A stretch of 64,000 nt of DNA from an uncultured Ilyobacter sp. (GTDB lineage: Bacteria; Fusobacteriota; Fusobacteriia; Fusobacteriales; Fusobacteriaceae): contig NZ_OY764864.1 of the NCBI RefSeq assembly GCF_963668515.1, positions 1,240,001 through 1,304,000 on the forward strand, written 5' to 3'. The translations under genes and the position numbers were made by a program. The first letter of the stretch is position 1. Every line of letters begins with the position of its first letter. Below, one piece after another: positions 1-9,669 of this stretch. A model generated the notes under the pieces. It made no database searches and was not told the origin of the DNA. It worked only from the letters and a program-made list of their open reading frames with translations.

Positions 1-29
1 TAATTCGTGGCAAAATCTTTTGATTCTAA
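1..29 (+). repeat. Right-hand tail of intergenic repeat element (copy A)
   Basis: The first bases contain ATTCGTGGCAAAATCTTTTG, which matches the end of the 120-bp tandem unit in the full element copies at 11.7, 21.6, 29.2, 51.0 and 54.8 kb. After about base 29 the similarity stops, so only the tail lies in the window, or the copy is truncated here. It lies directly upstream of thiC and in the same orientation as all other copies. Confidence 0.7.
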
Positions 30-70
30 GCTCTATAAAATTTTAAATTAAATAAAATAGGAGGATTCAA

Positions 71-1351
71 ATGTCTTACATGACTCAGATGGAAGCTGCA
101 AGAAAGGGTATATTCACAAAGGAGATGGAGATCGTATTGAAGGAGGAGTCTATCTCTAAAAAAGATCTCATGGAAAAAATGGCTCAGGGAAAGATAGTCA
201 TCCCTGCAAATAAAAATCACAAATCTCTTTCACCTAAGGGTATAGGGGAGGGACTCAAGACCAAAATAAACGTCAACTTAGGTGTTTCAGAGGACTGCTG
301 CGATCAGGAACTAGAACTTGAAAAGGTTATGAATTCAATAAAGCTCGGAGCAGATGCAATAATGGACTTAAGTACATTTGGAGACACAAGAGGTTTCAGA
401 AGAAAGTTAGCAGATATCTCTCCCGCAGCCTTAGGGACTGTGCCCATGTATGATGCCGTTGCAAAATACGGAAAAGATATAACATCTATGACTGTAGAAG
501 ATCTTTTCAAAGTAGTAGAGGAACACTGCGAAGACGGTATGGACTTTCTTACAATACACGCCGGTTTGAACCTCACCTGTGTAGAGAGACTACAAAAGAA
601 TAACAGGCTTACAAAAATTGTCAGCAGAGGGGGATCTATCTTATATGAATGGATGATAAAAAATAATAAAGAAAACCCATTCTATGAACATTATGACAGA
701 CTTCTCGATATGTGCAGAAAATATGACGTGACCCTCAGTCTAGGAGACGGTCTGAGACCCGGAAGTCTAAAGGATGCCACAGATGCCCCTCAGATCCAGG
801 AACTTATCATCTTAGGAGAACTCACAAAGACAGCTTGGGAAAAAGATGTACAGGTTATGATCGAAGGTCCCGGCCATGTCCCTCTGAATGAGATAGCTGC
901 CAATATGCAGCTTGAAAAAAAACTATGTCACGGTGCCCCTTTCTATGTTTTAGGCCCTATTGTTACGGATATAGCTCCAGGTTATGATCACATCACTTCT
1001 GCAATCGGCGGGGCGATAGCTGCATCCAGCGGAGCTGATTTCCTCTGTTATGTCACTCCTGCAGAACACCTTAGACTTCCTACGGCAGAAGATGTAAAAG
1101 AGGGAATCATAGCCTCAAAAATTGCTGCCCATGTAGGGGATATAGCCAAGGGAATCAAAGGAGCCATTGACTGGGATCATGCAATGAGTGAAGCCAGAGG
1201 AACTCTCAACTGGCAAAAAATGTTTGATCTCTGCATAGACCGTGAAAAGGCCATAGAATATCGTCGTTCTGTAATAGAGTCTTCAAAAGGAGAGGCATGT
1301 ACAATGTGCGGAGACCTCTGCCCCATCAAAAGATGCAATGAGATTGCCTAG
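71..1351 (+). CDS. thiC: Phosphomethylpyrimidine synthase ThiC
   Basis: Radical-SAM-type enzyme that rearranges aminoimidazole ribotide into hydroxymethylpyrimidine phosphate, the pyrimidine half of thiamin. The 426-residue length fits the short ThiC form without the long N-terminal extension. The C-terminal cluster motif CTMCGDLC (C-x2-C-x4-C) near residues 410-417 should hold the SAM-linked [4Fe-4S] cluster, and the central GDGLRPG and EGPGHVPL motifs are typical. The start follows an AGGAGG site. It opens a thiC-S-G-H-F-E operon. I see no TPP aptamer in the 70 bases upstream; one could lie before the window. Confidence 0.97.
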   Translation: MSYMTQMEAARKGIFTKEMEIVLKEESISKKDLMEKMAQGKIVIPANKNHKSLSPKGIGEGLKTKINVNLGVSEDCCDQELELEKVMNSIKLGADAIMDLSTFGDTRGFRRKLADISPAALGTVPMYDAVAKYGKDITSMTVEDLFKVVEEHCEDGMDFLTIHAGLNLTCVERLQKNNRLTKIVSRGGSILYEWMIKNNKENPFYEHYDRLLDMCRKYDVTLSLGDGLRPGSLKDATDAPQIQELIILGELTKTAWEKDVQVMIEGPGHVPLNEIAANMQLEKKLCHGAPFYVLGPIVTDIAPGYDHITSAIGGAIAASSGADFLCYVTPAEHLRLPTAEDVKEGIIASKIAAHVGDIAKGIKGAIDWDHAMSEARGTLNWQKMFDLCIDREKAIEYRRSVIESSKGEACTMCGDLCPIKRCNEIA

Positions 1352-1401
1352 GGAGACTCTTACAAGTAGAATCACAATTCAAAAAGTTTTAAATATTTTC
1401 T

Positions 1402-1418
1402 GCCCTCTGAAAAAGGGC
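1402..1418 (+). other. Small stem-loop in the thiC-thiS spacer
   Basis: GCCCT and AGGGC arms enclose a 7-base loop in the 99-base gap between thiC and thiS. There is no U-run after it, so it is not a standard terminator. It could protect or process the mRNA between the two cistrons. The conserved TPP-aptamer sequences are absent. Confidence 0.35.
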
Positions 1419-1450
1419 TGGGAGCCACAAAAAATTTATGAGGAGGTCTT

Positions 1451-1663
1451 ATGGAGATAATATTAAACGGAGAAAAAACAAAAATATCCCCTAAAGAAAA
1501 TCTTATGCAATATATAAAAGAACTGGGGCACCAGTGGGAAATCGATCTAAATGGTGCAGTGGTTCTCATAAATGATCAAATTGTAAAAAAAGACAATTGG
1601 GAAAATACATTGATCAATGATGGGGATCTATTGGAAGTTTTATCATTTGTTTCAGGAGGATAA
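1451..1663 (+). CDS. thiS: Sulfur carrier protein ThiS
   Basis: Small ubiquitin-fold protein of 70 residues that carries sulfur, as a C-terminal thiocarboxylate, to the thiazole synthase ThiG. The diagnostic Gly-Gly C terminus is present (SFVSGG). An AGGAGG site sits just before the ATG. It is followed 17 bases later by thiG, its acceptor, and ThiF, which should adenylate its C terminus, lies downstream in the same operon. Family, length and context agree. Confidence 0.95.
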   Translation: MEIILNGEKTKISPKENLMQYIKELGHQWEIDLNGAVVLINDQIVKKDNWENTLINDGDLLEVLSFVSGG

Positions 1664-1680
1664 AAAAGGAGTTTATAATT

Positions 1681-2463
1681 ATGGACAACAAACTTATTTT
1701 AGGTGGGCATGTTTTCGAAAGCAGACTTCTCACAGGAACTGGAAAATTTTCAGATAAAAATCTTATTGAACCTATGTTAGATTCCAGCAATTCCCAGATA
1801 ATAACAATGGCACTGAGAAGAATCGACTTTAAAAATCCAAAGGAAAATATATTAAATTACATTCCTAAAAATGTAAGGCTTTTACCAAATACTTCAGGGG
1901 CTAGAACTGCTGAAGAGGCTATCAAAATAGCTCGTATAGCAAGGGAAGCAGGATGCGGGGATTTCATAAAAATAGAAATAATAAACGATATGAAGTACCT
2001 CATGCCTGATAACCAAGAGACGATAAAAGCTACAGAGATCCTTGCTGCTGAAGGTTTCATAGTGCTTCCATACATGATGCCAGACCTCATAGCCGCAAAA
2101 AAACTAGAGGATGCCGGGGCAGCGGCAGTTATGCCTCTAGGGGCTCCCATAGGTTCTAACAGAGGACTTGAAACAAAGGCTCTTATCGAGATATTAAATG
2201 ACAACAAGAGAGTCCCTGTAATCGTCGATGCCGGGATAGGAAAACCCTCCCACGCTGCTGAGGCCATGGAGATGGGGTGTGATGCTGTACTTGTAAATAC
2301 TGCCATTGCCACTGCCCATGATCCTATAAAAATGGGAAGAGCATTTTCTCTGGCTGTAGAAGCTGGTCGTGAAGCTCACCTCGCCAAAATGGCAGAAGAA
2401 AAAAAATACGCAAGTGCCAGCTCTCCCCTAACGGGATTTCTTTTTAGAGGTGAAGAAAAATGA
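1681..2463 (+). CDS. thiG: Thiazole synthase ThiG
   Basis: Beta/alpha-barrel enzyme of 260 residues that condenses deoxyxylulose phosphate, dehydroglycine (from ThiH) and ThiS-bound sulfur into thiazole phosphate. Typical features are visible: the N-terminal LTGTGKF segment, the [11 protein letters not shown] motif, and [20 protein letters not shown] followed by [10 protein letters not shown]. The stop codon overlaps the start of thiH (ATGA), so the two are likely translationally coupled. ThiG and ThiH work together in the oxygen-sensitive anaerobic pathway. Confidence 0.97.
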   Translation: MDNKLILGGHVFESRLLTGTGKFSDKNLIEPMLDSSNSQIITMALRRIDFKNPKENILNYIPKNVRLLPNTSGARTAEEAIKIARIAREAGCGDFIKIEIINDMKYLMPDNQETIKATEILAAEGFIVLPYMMPDLIAAKKLEDAGAAAVMPLGAPIGSNRGLETKALIEILNDNKRVPVIVDAGIGKPSHAAEAMEMGCDAVLVNTAIATAHDPIKMGRAFSLAVEAGREAHLAKMAEEKKYASASSPLTGFLFRGEEK

Positions 2464-3563
2464 GTTTCTACGACTTAATGAAAGAGTGGGAGGATTTTGA
2501 CTTTGAATCTTATTTTTCTAGAGTTTCTCATGAGGATATAAAAAAAACTCTTCAAAAAGAAAAGTTGGAAGAGTTAGACCTTTTGAACCTACTCTCACCA
2601 CAGGCACAAAATTTTCTAGAGGAGATAGCTCAAAAATCCTACGCTGTCACGAGACAGCACTTTGGGAATATAATATCACTTTATATTCCCCTATACGTCT
2701 CAAACTACTGTACAAATCACTGTATTTATTGTGGGTTCAATAAGGAGAATAAGATTGTAAGAAAACACCTCTCCCTAGAAGAGGTGGAAAAAGAACTCAT
2801 CGCCATATCCGAGACTGAGATGTCTCATATAATCCTCCTCACAGGCGAGGCAAAGGGCCTTATCGACATGGATTATCTCAAGGGAATTGTTGAAAAGGCG
2901 GCTAAATTTTTCCCATCTGTGTCTATAGAGGTCCTTCCTCTAGAAACCGCTGATTACAAACTTTTAAAAAAATCCGGATTAGACGGTTTAACTGTATACC
3001 AAGAAGTCTATGATGAAGAGATCTATGACCAGGTTCATATTTCAGGAGGTAAGAAGAATTATAGATTCCGTTTAGATACCCCAGAAAGAGGTGGAAAGGC
3101 AGGTCTAAGAAATATAAATATAGCTCCTCTTTTTGGTCTAGGGGAGATAAAAAAAGAAGCCTTTTTCGCAGGCCTGCACTTGAAATATCTCACTGATAAG
3201 TATCTAAACACAGAATTTGGAGTATCCCTTCCTAGAATAAATAGTGCAGAAGGAGGATTCAAACCCTTTCACAAAATGGATGATGCCGCTTTTATTCAGG
3301 TGATGATGGCCTACAGACTGTTTCAGCCAAAGGCGGGAATAACTGTATCTACAAGGGAAAGTCATGAATTTAGAAATAATATAATGCCACTGGGGGTTAC
3401 AAAATTTTCTGCAGGATCAAAAACAGGTGTCGGGGGATATGCAGAGGGGGACAAATCTACATGTCAATTTGAAATAAGCGACAAGAGCAGTATAGAGGAT
3501 ACTGAAAATGCCATAAGAGAAAGGGGGTTTCAGCCTGTCTACAAAGACTGGCACACAATATGA
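2460..3563 (+). CDS. thiH: Tyrosine lyase ThiH (radical SAM)
   Basis: Radical SAM enzyme that cleaves tyrosine to dehydroglycine and p-cresol, supplying the C-N unit for the thiazole ring. The 367-residue protein has the cluster motif [10 protein letters not shown] (C-x3-C-x2-C) near residues 83-90, followed by a partial TIM barrel. ThiH, rather than the oxygen-using ThiO, fits an anaerobe. It overlaps thiG by four bases and its stop overlaps the thiF start by four bases. Confidence 0.96.
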   Translation: MSFYDLMKEWEDFDFESYFSRVSHEDIKKTLQKEKLEELDLLNLLSPQAQNFLEEIAQKSYAVTRQHFGNIISLYIPLYVSNYCTNHCIYCGFNKENKIVRKHLSLEEVEKELIAISETEMSHIILLTGEAKGLIDMDYLKGIVEKAAKFFPSVSIEVLPLETADYKLLKKSGLDGLTVYQEVYDEEIYDQVHISGGKKNYRFRLDTPERGGKAGLRNINIAPLFGLGEIKKEAFFAGLHLKYLTDKYLNTEFGVSLPRINSAEGGFKPFHKMDDAAFIQVMMAYRLFQPKAGITVSTRESHEFRNNIMPLGVTKFSAGSKTGVGGYAEGDKSTCQFEISDKSSIEDTENAIRERGFQPVYKDWHTI

Positions 3564-4102
3564 AGATAGGTATAGCAGGAGCCGGAGGAATAGGGTCAAA
3601 TGTTGCAGTCCACCTTGTAAGAACGGGAATATCAGAGCTGAAAATAGCAGATTTTGACATTATAGAAAAATCAAATCTAAACAGGCAGTTCTACTTTCAC
3701 CATCAGATAGGCGCCTCTAAGGTAGAGACTCTGAAAAAAAATCTTCTGGATATAAACCCCAAAGGTAATTTTTATGTTGAGAATATAAAACTTAACAGGG
3801 AAAATATGTCAGATTTTTTTAAAGATTGTGATATTGTTGTAGAGGCCTTTGATAAATCCAAATATAAGGCCATGCTTATAGAGGAGATCTATCCTCTAGG
3901 GAAGCTCATTGTTTCTGCATCGGGAATAGCCCACTGGGATCTCGGAAATATAAAGATAAAAGAAATCATGCCGAACCTTTTTGTAGTGGGGGATTTTGAA
4001 AAGGGAATAGAAAATTTTAAGACATATTCTCCCAAGGTGTCCATAGCAGCTGCAATGATGGCGGGTATTGTCCTTGAAAAAGGAGGGTTTTATGAAAAAT
4101 AG
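3560..4102 (+). CDS. thiF: ThiF-type adenylyltransferase (short form)
   Basis: E1-like enzyme expected to adenylate the ThiS C-terminal glycine before sulfur transfer. The nucleotide-binding motif GAGGIGSNVAVHL is at the N terminus, and the NLNRQFYF segment with its conserved Arg follows. At 180 residues it is shorter than the ~250-residue E. coli ThiF. It has one visible cysteine (KDCDIV) and no paired CxxC zinc sites, so it is a minimal version; sulfur loading presumably uses another partner. The start overlaps the thiH stop (ATGA) and the 3' end overlaps thiE by 11 bases. Confidence 0.88.
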   Translation: MKIGIAGAGGIGSNVAVHLVRTGISELKIADFDIIEKSNLNRQFYFHHQIGASKVETLKKNLLDINPKGNFYVENIKLNRENMSDFFKDCDIVVEAFDKSKYKAMLIEEIYPLGKLIVSASGIAHWDLGNIKIKEIMPNLFVVGDFEKGIENFKTYSPKVSIAAAMMAGIVLEKGGFYEK

Positions 4103-4727
4103 AATTACCATTCCGACAGGTCTCTACGGAATCACAGGAGAGGCCTTTTCCAAGGGGAAGAGCAATCTGCAGTGTGTAGAAAGTATGATCGAAGCTGGGA
4201 TAAAGATAATACAGTATAGAGAAAAAGATAAACCTCTAAGGGATAAGGTCAATGATATAAAAAAGATAAGAGAGCTCTGCAGAGAAAATGAGGTTCTTTT
4301 CATCATAAACGACCATGTGGATATCGCAATATTGGTAGATGCCGATGGTGTACATGTGGGACAGGAGGATATGCATCCTTCAGACGTCAGACAGCTTATT
4401 GGACCTGATAAAATCATAGGTCTTTCCACCCACTCACAAGAAGAGGGACTAGCCTCCCTAGAAGAAGATATCGACTATATCGGTGTGGGGCCAATATTTC
4501 CTACTACCACAAAGGACAGAGAGGCTGTGGGACTTGAATATTTGGACTTTGCAGTGAAAAACTTAGATATTCCCCTCGTGGCTATAGGGGGAATAAAAGA
4601 ACATAACATTGAGGAGATACTAAAGGCAGGGGCGGCTAGGATATGTCTAGTGAGCGAAGTTATAGGGGCTGAAGATATAACTAAAAAAGTTCAAAAACTC
4701 AATCAGATAATAGAAAAAAAAGATTAA
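4092..4727 (+). CDS. thiE: Thiamine-phosphate synthase ThiE
   Basis: Joins hydroxymethylpyrimidine pyrophosphate and thiazole phosphate to give thiamin phosphate. The 211-residue TIM-barrel protein shows the family motifs QYREKD, NDHVDIA, DGVHVGQED, and GVGPIFPTTTK followed by AIGGI. An in-frame ATG 24 bases upstream exists, but the AGGAGG site (4081-4086) sits 5 bases before 4092, so I chose 4092. It is the last gene of the thi operon and ends at a bidirectional terminator. No thiD or thiM is present in this cluster. Confidence 0.95.
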   Translation: MKNRITIPTGLYGITGEAFSKGKSNLQCVESMIEAGIKIIQYREKDKPLRDKVNDIKKIRELCRENEVLFIINDHVDIAILVDADGVHVGQEDMHPSDVRQLIGPDKIIGLSTHSQEEGLASLEEDIDYIGVGPIFPTTTKDREAVGLEYLDFAVKNLDIPLVAIGGIKEHNIEEILKAGAARICLVSEVIGAEDITKKVQKLNQIIEKKD

Positions 4728-4743
4728 TTTTTTTTACTTTACG

Positions 4744-4775
4744 AAAAAAGTCCCGAAACTTAGCGGGACTTTTTT
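4744..4775. terminator. Bidirectional terminator thiE/minE
   Basis: AAAAAAGTCCCG and CGGGACTTTTTT form a 12-bp stem with an 8-base loop, with U-runs on both strands. It separates the converging thi and min operons. Confidence 0.93.
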
Positions 4776-4780
4776 CAGTA

Positions 4781-5038
4781 TTAAAATTTTGTATTTTTTA
4801 TTGGTATATTTGCTATCAAAGCTGTTTTTCTGCTCTGCTTATCATCCTCTGATATCTCTATATTCAGACTATCTATATCTATGTCCACATATTTAGATAT
4901 TACAGTTATCAGATCATTTTTCATATCATCGAGAACTCTTGGAGATAGCATCGCTCTGTCATGAATCAAAACAAGCTTCAATCTATCTTTGGCCACATTC
5001 TTAGAGCCATTCTTTTTAAACACGTCGAAAAAACTCAT
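4781..5038 (-). CDS. minE: Cell division topological specificity factor MinE
   Basis: Small regulator of 85 residues that stimulates the MinD ATPase and drives MinCD away from midcell. It has the N-terminal amphipathic start MSFFDVF (membrane-targeting region), the SKNVAKDRLKLVLIHDR segment that contacts MinD, and the LSPRVLDDMKNDLITVISKY topological-specificity helix. It lies 8 bases after minD in a minC-D-E operon. Confidence 0.96.
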   Translation of the reverse strand: MSFFDVFKKNGSKNVAKDRLKLVLIHDRAMLSPRVLDDMKNDLITVISKYVDIDIDSLNIEISEDDKQSRKTALIANIPIKNTKF

Positions 5039-5046
5039 CTGTCCAC

Positions 5047-5838
5047 CTACCTCTTAAAGATTCCTCTTAATTTATTAAAAATCCCACCTCTTGACGGGAG
5101 CTCTAAAAAACTTACCTCATTGCCTATGACTCTCTGGGATATATTACTATATGCCTTAGCAGCCAATGAATTTCCTTTAAATATAAGAGGTTCACCTTTA
5201 TTTGTGGATATTATGATATTTTCATCATCAGGAATAATTCCCATTACATCCACTGCAAGGATATCGACTATGTCTGATATATCAAGCATATTGCCCTCTT
5301 TTACCATATCCACCTTTATACGATTTACTATAAGCTTAGAATCTTTTATCTCATTTGCATCCAAAAGACCAATGATTCTATCTGCATCCCTCACCGCTGA
5401 TATTTCAGGAGTTGTTACAATTAGAGCCTGATCTGCCGCTGAAATTGCATTTTTGAATCCCTGCTCTATTCCTGCAGGGCAGTCTACTATTATAAAATCA
5501 AAATCTTCTTTTAAAGACTCTATAAGAGTCTTCATCTGCTCAGGGTTAACTGAGTTTTTATCCTTTGTCTGAGCCGCAGGAAGAAGAAAGAGATTGTCAC
5601 ACCTCTTATCCTTTATGAGAGCCTGCCTTATTCTGCAGTGACCGTCTATTATATCCACCAAATCATATACTATCCTATTTTCAAGGCCCATAACCACATC
5701 TAAATTTCTTAATCCGATATCAGCATCAATAAGAAGAGTCTTCTTTCCCTGAAGAGCAAGTCCCGCACCCAAATTTGCCGTTGTGGTAGTCTTTCCCACT
5801 CCACCTTTACCAGAAGTTATAACAATTACTTTTGCCAT
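5047..5838 (-). CDS. minD: Septum-site determining ATPase MinD
   Basis: Membrane-associated ParA/MinD ATPase (263 residues) that recruits MinC and, with MinE, keeps division septa at midcell. The deviant Walker A motif SGKGGVGKTTTTANLG is near the N terminus, and the switch region IVDCPAGIEQGF is present. The C-terminal amphipathic membrane-targeting helix is visible (GGIFNKLRGIFKR). A TTG five codons upstream is possible, but the GGGAGTG site matches the ATG at 5838. Confidence 0.97.
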   Translation of the reverse strand: MAKVIVITSGKGGVGKTTTTANLGAGLALQGKKTLLIDADIGLRNLDVVMGLENRIVYDLVDIIDGHCRIRQALIKDKRCDNLFLLPAAQTKDKNSVNPEQMKTLIESLKEDFDFIIVDCPAGIEQGFKNAISAADQALIVTTPEISAVRDADRIIGLLDANEIKDSKLIVNRIKVDMVKEGNMLDISDIVDILAVDVMGIIPDDENIIISTNKGEPLIFKGNSLAAKAYSNISQRVIGNEVSFLELPSRGGIFNKLRGIFKR

Positions 5839-5859
5839 TTTTATCACTCCCAAAAATAA

Positions 5860-6531
5860 CTAGATTTTCATCATGTCTCTCAGTGTTATTTTGTCAAAAT
5901 CCTCTATATGCATCTTCCCGTCTTTTATATATGCTACTTCCAAGCTGCCTTCTTTTTTTACCCTATTTGTGACAAGCATATCCTCTGATGGATTTCTGGC
6001 TATATTTTTTCCTATTCTCAGCTGGATAGGATTCATTTTGAGGGCACTTATAAAAGCCTCATCTTCATCTTCTATACCTGCGTGGGCCGTGCCGTTAAGA
6101 TAGCCTAGAACTACTATGTTTCCCCTTGCAGTTACTATGGCTCCGGGATTTATGTCCCCTAGAACAACCAAATTTCCTTCATAATGTATACTTTGACCGG
6201 ACCTCAGGTTTCCCTTATAAAATTTCGTCACACCTTCATCTATTACAGTTTCAGGTATAATAAAGTTTCCCATAAAGGATTTACCATTTGACATAATATA
6301 AGTTATTCGGATATCACTTTCCCTTCTGATTATTTCAACAAGCTGATTTTCCTCATTTTCTGAAAGACTTCTATTTGAAAACTCTATGGCAACTTTTGCA
6401 TTTTTCAAAAATTTCTCTGCTTCTCTGAGTTTTTCTTCAAGATTTTTCTTCAGTGTTTCATAATCAATTTCAGCATCTAAATGAATTACCAGTCTGTCCT
6501 CTTTTCCCTTTAAAATAACATAATTATCCAT
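5860..6531 (-). CDS. minC: Septum-site determining protein MinC
   Basis: Division inhibitor that blocks FtsZ assembly when recruited by MinD. The 223-residue protein has a variable N-terminal domain (about 1-105) and a C-terminal beta-helix domain with the conserved LRSGQSIHYEGNLVVLGD and GAIVTARGNIVVLGYLNGTA stretches (quoted in two parts). A GTG three codons upstream lies within the apparent ribosome site GGGTGGAG, so the ATG at 6531 is preferred. It is first in the min operon. Confidence 0.94.
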   Translation of the reverse strand: MDNYVILKGKEDRLVIHLDAEIDYETLKKNLEEKLREAEKFLKNAKVAIEFSNRSLSENEENQLVEIIRRESDIRITYIMSNGKSFMGNFIIPETVIDEGVTKFYKGNLRSGQSIHYEGNLVVLGDINPGAIVTARGNIVVLGYLNGTAHAGIEDEDEAFISALKMNPIQLRIGKNIARNPSEDMLVTNRVKKEGSLEVAYIKDGKMHIEDFDKITLRDMMKI

Positions 6532-6564
6532 CGGCTCCACCCTTCATAAAGTGTGTTCAATCTA

Positions 6565-6593
6565 AGTATAGCATACCATTTTTGCCTTATCAA
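6565..6593 (-). promoter_or_regulatory. Predicted sigma-70 promoter of minCDE
   Basis: On the minus strand, TTGATA (6593-6588) and TATACT (6570-6565) are separated by 17 bases, about 35 bases before the minC start. Confidence 0.7.
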
Positions 6594-6669
6594 CTAAAGG
6601 CTTTAAAAAAAATGGCTTTTTTTTTGGTTTTTTGATATGATTTTATTTAATAAACAAAGGAGGTAATCT

Positions 6670-7413
6670 ATGCGTGGTATTTATCTGGCAGGTGAATCTT
6701 TTTTTGAAGCTTTTTCCGTGATTAAAAGCGGTAAAATGAGAAAATTTTATCTCTTACCTGGTGTTATAAACCTCATACTTATTAATCTTCTTTATAGATT
6801 GAGTAAATATGTCTCATTTAATATTTTTTCAAAACTTGAGACTTACTTCAACCTCGGTAGTTATGAAAATATCGCCTTTATAATTATAAAGGTTATAATC
6901 ATAATTCTATCATTTTTACTGTATTTCCTCATTTACAAGGCTCTTCTTCTGATAGTTCTTTCACCCTTTCTGAACTATATCTCAGAAAGAACTGAGAGAA
7001 CACTGGCAAATCGGAAATTTGAATTCTCCTTCAAAGACAACATGAGATTTATCTGGAGAGGTATTGTAATTTCCTGTAAAAGCTTTTCAAAAGAGATGGT
7101 AGGTACACTTATTCTTTTACTTATGGGAATGATACCGTTTTTAAGTCTTACGGTTCCTTTTTTAATTTTCCTTCTTCAGGCATACTATATTGGTTTTTCA
7201 TTTATGGATTATACCCTTGAAAGACACAATTACTCTTCAAAGGAAAGTCTGCTTTTTTTGAGAAAAAACTGGGTTTTTTCAGCCTTTAGCGGGGCTCTGT
7301 TTACCATAGTATTTCTGATACCCCTTATAGGCATATTTATAGCGCCTTTGGTCTCATGTGTAGCCGTTACCCTGGGAACCATAAAAATAATAGACAATGA
7401 AAAATTTAATTAA
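6670..7413 (+). CDS. EI24/CysZ-like integral membrane protein
   Basis: Membrane protein of 247 residues with about five or six hydrophobic segments (near residues 25-45, 65-95, 140-180, 210-235). The N-terminal GESFFEAFSVIKSGKMRKFYLLPG pattern (in parts GESFFEAF, KMRKFYLLPG) and the ALLLIVLSPFLNYISE segment are typical of the EI24 domain family, which includes the sulfate channel CysZ. The true substrate cannot be read from the sequence, and no sulfur-assimilation gene is adjacent. It has its own AAAGGAGGT site and is transcribed divergently from minC. Confidence 0.75.
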   Translation: MRGIYLAGESFFEAFSVIKSGKMRKFYLLPGVINLILINLLYRLSKYVSFNIFSKLETYFNLGSYENIAFIIIKVIIIILSFLLYFLIYKALLLIVLSPFLNYISERTERTLANRKFEFSFKDNMRFIWRGIVISCKSFSKEMVGTLILLLMGMIPFLSLTVPFLIFLLQAYYIGFSFMDYTLERHNYSSKESLLFLRKNWVFSAFSGALFTIVFLIPLIGIFIAPLVSCVAVTLGTIKIIDNEKFN

Positions 7414-7424
7414 CTTATTGGAAA

Positions 7425-7461
7425 TATAAAAATTCCCTCCTCTGAGGAGGGAATTTTTATA
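7425..7461. terminator. Bidirectional terminator
   Basis: ATATAAAAATTCCCTCC and its reverse complement form a long stem around a short loop, serving the converging EI24-type and NhaC-type genes. Confidence 0.93.
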
Positions 7462-7462
7462 T

Positions 7463-8788
7463 TTAGGCCAGGTTTTCACTTAATTCAGTTTTTACTTCCC
7501 TGTCTCTCAGTATGTAGATAAAAGCAAAAACAGCCAAAAAGTGTTGATACCAGAGAAGAGGTATAAGTTCAAAAGGTGTTAAGCTTCCCTTTGAAAAGCT
7601 AAGAAGTATGAGCATCTGAGCTCCGTAAGGTATAACTCCCTGTACAATACAGGAAAATATATCAAGGAGTGCAGCACTTCTCTTACCCTCTACACCGTAT
7701 TTTTCAGAAACCTCCTTGGCCAGAGGTCCGTTTATGATAATAGCCACCGTGTTATTAGCAACAGCCGCATCAGTCAGGGAGACCAAGGCTGCCACCCCAA
7801 GCTGAGCACTTCTTCTGCCTGTAATTTTCTTCTGAACAGATTCTAAAAGCCACTGTATCCCACCGGCTTTGGTTACCATTTGGGCTAATCCACCTGTAAG
7901 AAGAGATAATAAAAATATTTCTTGCATTCCTGAAAATCCATTATAAATTTCATTGGAAAAACTAAGAAGGGTAAAGTCCCCTTTTAGCAGTCCTATGAAA
8001 CCTGAAAGAAGAATTCCACCTGTAAGTACTGCAAAAACATTTACTCCTGCAATTGCCAGAACTAAAACCACAAGATATGGAATTACCTTTACTACATCAT
8101 AGTTATAAGTTGCAGCCATATCTATCATACCCTCAGGTCTTCCCAAAACAACTAACATTATTATAGTTATTATCGCAGCAGGAAGAGCAAGAGATATATT
8201 CGCTCTAAATTTATCCCTCATCTCTACACCTTGAGTTCGTGTAGCAGCTATGGTGGTGTCTGATATCACCGACAGATTGTCTCCAAACATTGATCCTCCC
8301 ATTACAGCAGCCAGAGTCAATGCCATAGAAATCCCAGAAGACTCAGCTAAGCCTACAGCAACTGGTGCTATGGCAACTATAGAACCAACAGAAGTTCCCG
8401 TTGAGGTAGATATAAATGCCCCTATAACAAAGAGTCCTGCAGGAATATAGTGCACCGGGATAAATGTCAGACCCATGTTTACCACCGAATCTACCCCACC
8501 CATAGCCTTTGACACTCCTCCGAAAGCCCCTGCAAGAAGATAGATTATACACATTACCATAATATCTTCATGGCCGCAGCCTTTTATAAAGTCTTTGAAT
8601 TTCTCCTCTATACTTCCTTTAAATAAAATAAAAGCAGATATTATCCCTGCAAATGCTGCAATGGGAGCCGGAAGTTGATAAAAGCTCATTTTTATCCCTG
8701 CCATCCCTAAGACAATGCCGCTTCCTAGGTATATTGTCACAAATATTATAAAAGGTATCAGACCTTTAAATTCACCTTTGGTTTTCAT
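7463..8788 (-). CDS. NhaC-family Na+/H+ antiporter
   Basis: Integral membrane antiporter of 441 residues with roughly 11 hydrophobic segments. The NhaC-family signature region is present around residues 145-190 (STSTGTSVGSIVAIAPVAVG, then MGGSMFGDNLSVISDTT), with the conserved Asp/Asn in GDNLS, and the C-terminal half has TDAAVANNTVAIII. It likely exchanges Na+ for protons; some family members instead use amino-acid or malate/lactate pairs, so the exact substrate is not certain. It is a single gene located downstream of metNIQ and separated from it by a terminator. Confidence 0.85.
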   Translation of the reverse strand: MKTKGEFKGLIPFIIFVTIYLGSGIVLGMAGIKMSFYQLPAPIAAFAGIISAFILFKGSIEEKFKDFIKGCGHEDIMVMCIIYLLAGAFGGVSKAMGGVDSVVNMGLTFIPVHYIPAGLFVIGAFISTSTGTSVGSIVAIAPVAVGLAESSGISMALTLAAVMGGSMFGDNLSVISDTTIAATRTQGVEMRDKFRANISLALPAAIITIIMLVVLGRPEGMIDMAATYNYDVVKVIPYLVVLVLAIAGVNVFAVLTGGILLSGFIGLLKGDFTLLSFSNEIYNGFSGMQEIFLLSLLTGGLAQMVTKAGGIQWLLESVQKKITGRRSAQLGVAALVSLTDAAVANNTVAIIINGPLAKEVSEKYGVEGKRSAALLDIFSCIVQGVIPYGAQMLILLSFSKGSLTPFELIPLLWYQHFLAVFAFIYILRDREVKTELSENLA

Positions 8789-8823
8789 TTTTACTCCTTT
8801 TATTTAAAATTTTTATCATAAAT

Positions 8824-8850
8824 AAAAAAAGCTGCAATGCAGCCTTTTTT
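8824..8850 (-). terminator. Terminator of metNIQ
   Basis: On the minus strand, GGCTGCA and TGCAGC arms are followed by a run of seven T. The A/T tracts make it usable in both directions. It touches the metQ stop codon. Confidence 0.88.
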
Positions 8851-9656
8851 TAGAATATAGGCACTACTCCACCTTGATACTTCTCTTGGATAAACGCTTT
8901 TACTTTTTCACTCTTTAAAGCTGTCATAAGGGCGGTTATCTTTTCAGATTTTTCTTCTCCAGTTTTTACAGCGACTATATTTACATAAGGAGATTCTGCT
9001 CCCTCTATAATAAGTGCGTCTTTTACAGGGTTCAGTCCGCTCTCTATTGCATAGTTTCCGTTTATAACGGCTGCGTCCACATCTGAAAGAACTCTAGGAA
9101 GCTGTGCTGCTTCTAAGGCTTCAAACTTAAAGTTTCTAGAATTTTCTGTTATATCATACTCTGTGGCTTTCAGCCCCGCACTTGGGTCTAACTTGATAAG
9201 CCCATTTGATTGTAGAAGAATAAGGGCTCTAGCTCCATTTGAAGGATCATTCGGTATTGCGATTACAGATCCATCTTTGAGGTCTGCCAAATCTTTAATT
9301 TTCCCTGAGTAAAGACCCATAGGTTCCACATGTACTCCACCAGCAGAAACAAGATCAAGATTTCTTTCTTTGGCAAATTCTTCTAAATAAGGGGCGTGCT
9401 GAAAGAAGTTTGCATCTATTTCTCCGTCTGAAAGTGCAAGGTTTGGTGTTACGTAATCTGTAAACTCCACTACCTCAAGGGAATATCCTTTTTCAGTTAA
9501 CTCTTCCTTTGCCACCTCAAGGATCTCTGCGTGAGGTACAGGAGTAGCTCCTACCTTTATATTTAGTGATTTTTTTTCAACTTTTTTCTCACCACAAGAA
9601 GTCAATCCTACAATAAATAAAATTGAAACTGCAACTAAACTAATAATTCTTTTCAT
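8850..9656 (-). CDS. metQ: Methionine-binding lipoprotein MetQ
   Basis: Substrate-binding lipoprotein (268 residues) of the D/L-methionine ABC importer. It has a signal peptide ending in the lipobox LTSC (Cys about residue 21). The NlpA/MetQ family motifs are present: KVGATPVPHAEILE, FTDYVTPNLAL, IDANFFQHAPYL and AIPNDPSNGARALILLQ. It is the last gene of metNIQ, 13 bases after metI. The SAM-I riboswitch upstream of metN supports methionine as the substrate. Confidence 0.95.
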   Translation of the reverse strand: MKRIISLVAVSILFIVGLTSCGEKKVEKKSLNIKVGATPVPHAEILEVAKEELTEKGYSLEVVEFTDYVTPNLALSDGEIDANFFQHAPYLEEFAKERNLDLVSAGGVHVEPMGLYSGKIKDLADLKDGSVIAIPNDPSNGARALILLQSNGLIKLDPSAGLKATEYDITENSRNFKFEALEAAQLPRVLSDVDAAVINGNYAIESGLNPVKDALIIEGAESPYVNIVAVKTGEEKSEKITALMTALKSEKVKAFIQEKYQGGVVPIF

Positions 9657-9669
9657 ATTTCTCTCCTTT

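Noticed and set aside
1352..1450. TPP riboswitch in the thi operon
   Set aside because: Neither the thiC-thiS gap nor the 70 bases before thiC contains the conserved TPP-aptamer sequences; only a small hairpin is present.
1857..2312. Minus-strand frame of 151 codons opposite thiG
   Set aside because: It mirrors a strongly conserved gene, has low-complexity Ala/Ser composition and no ribosome site.
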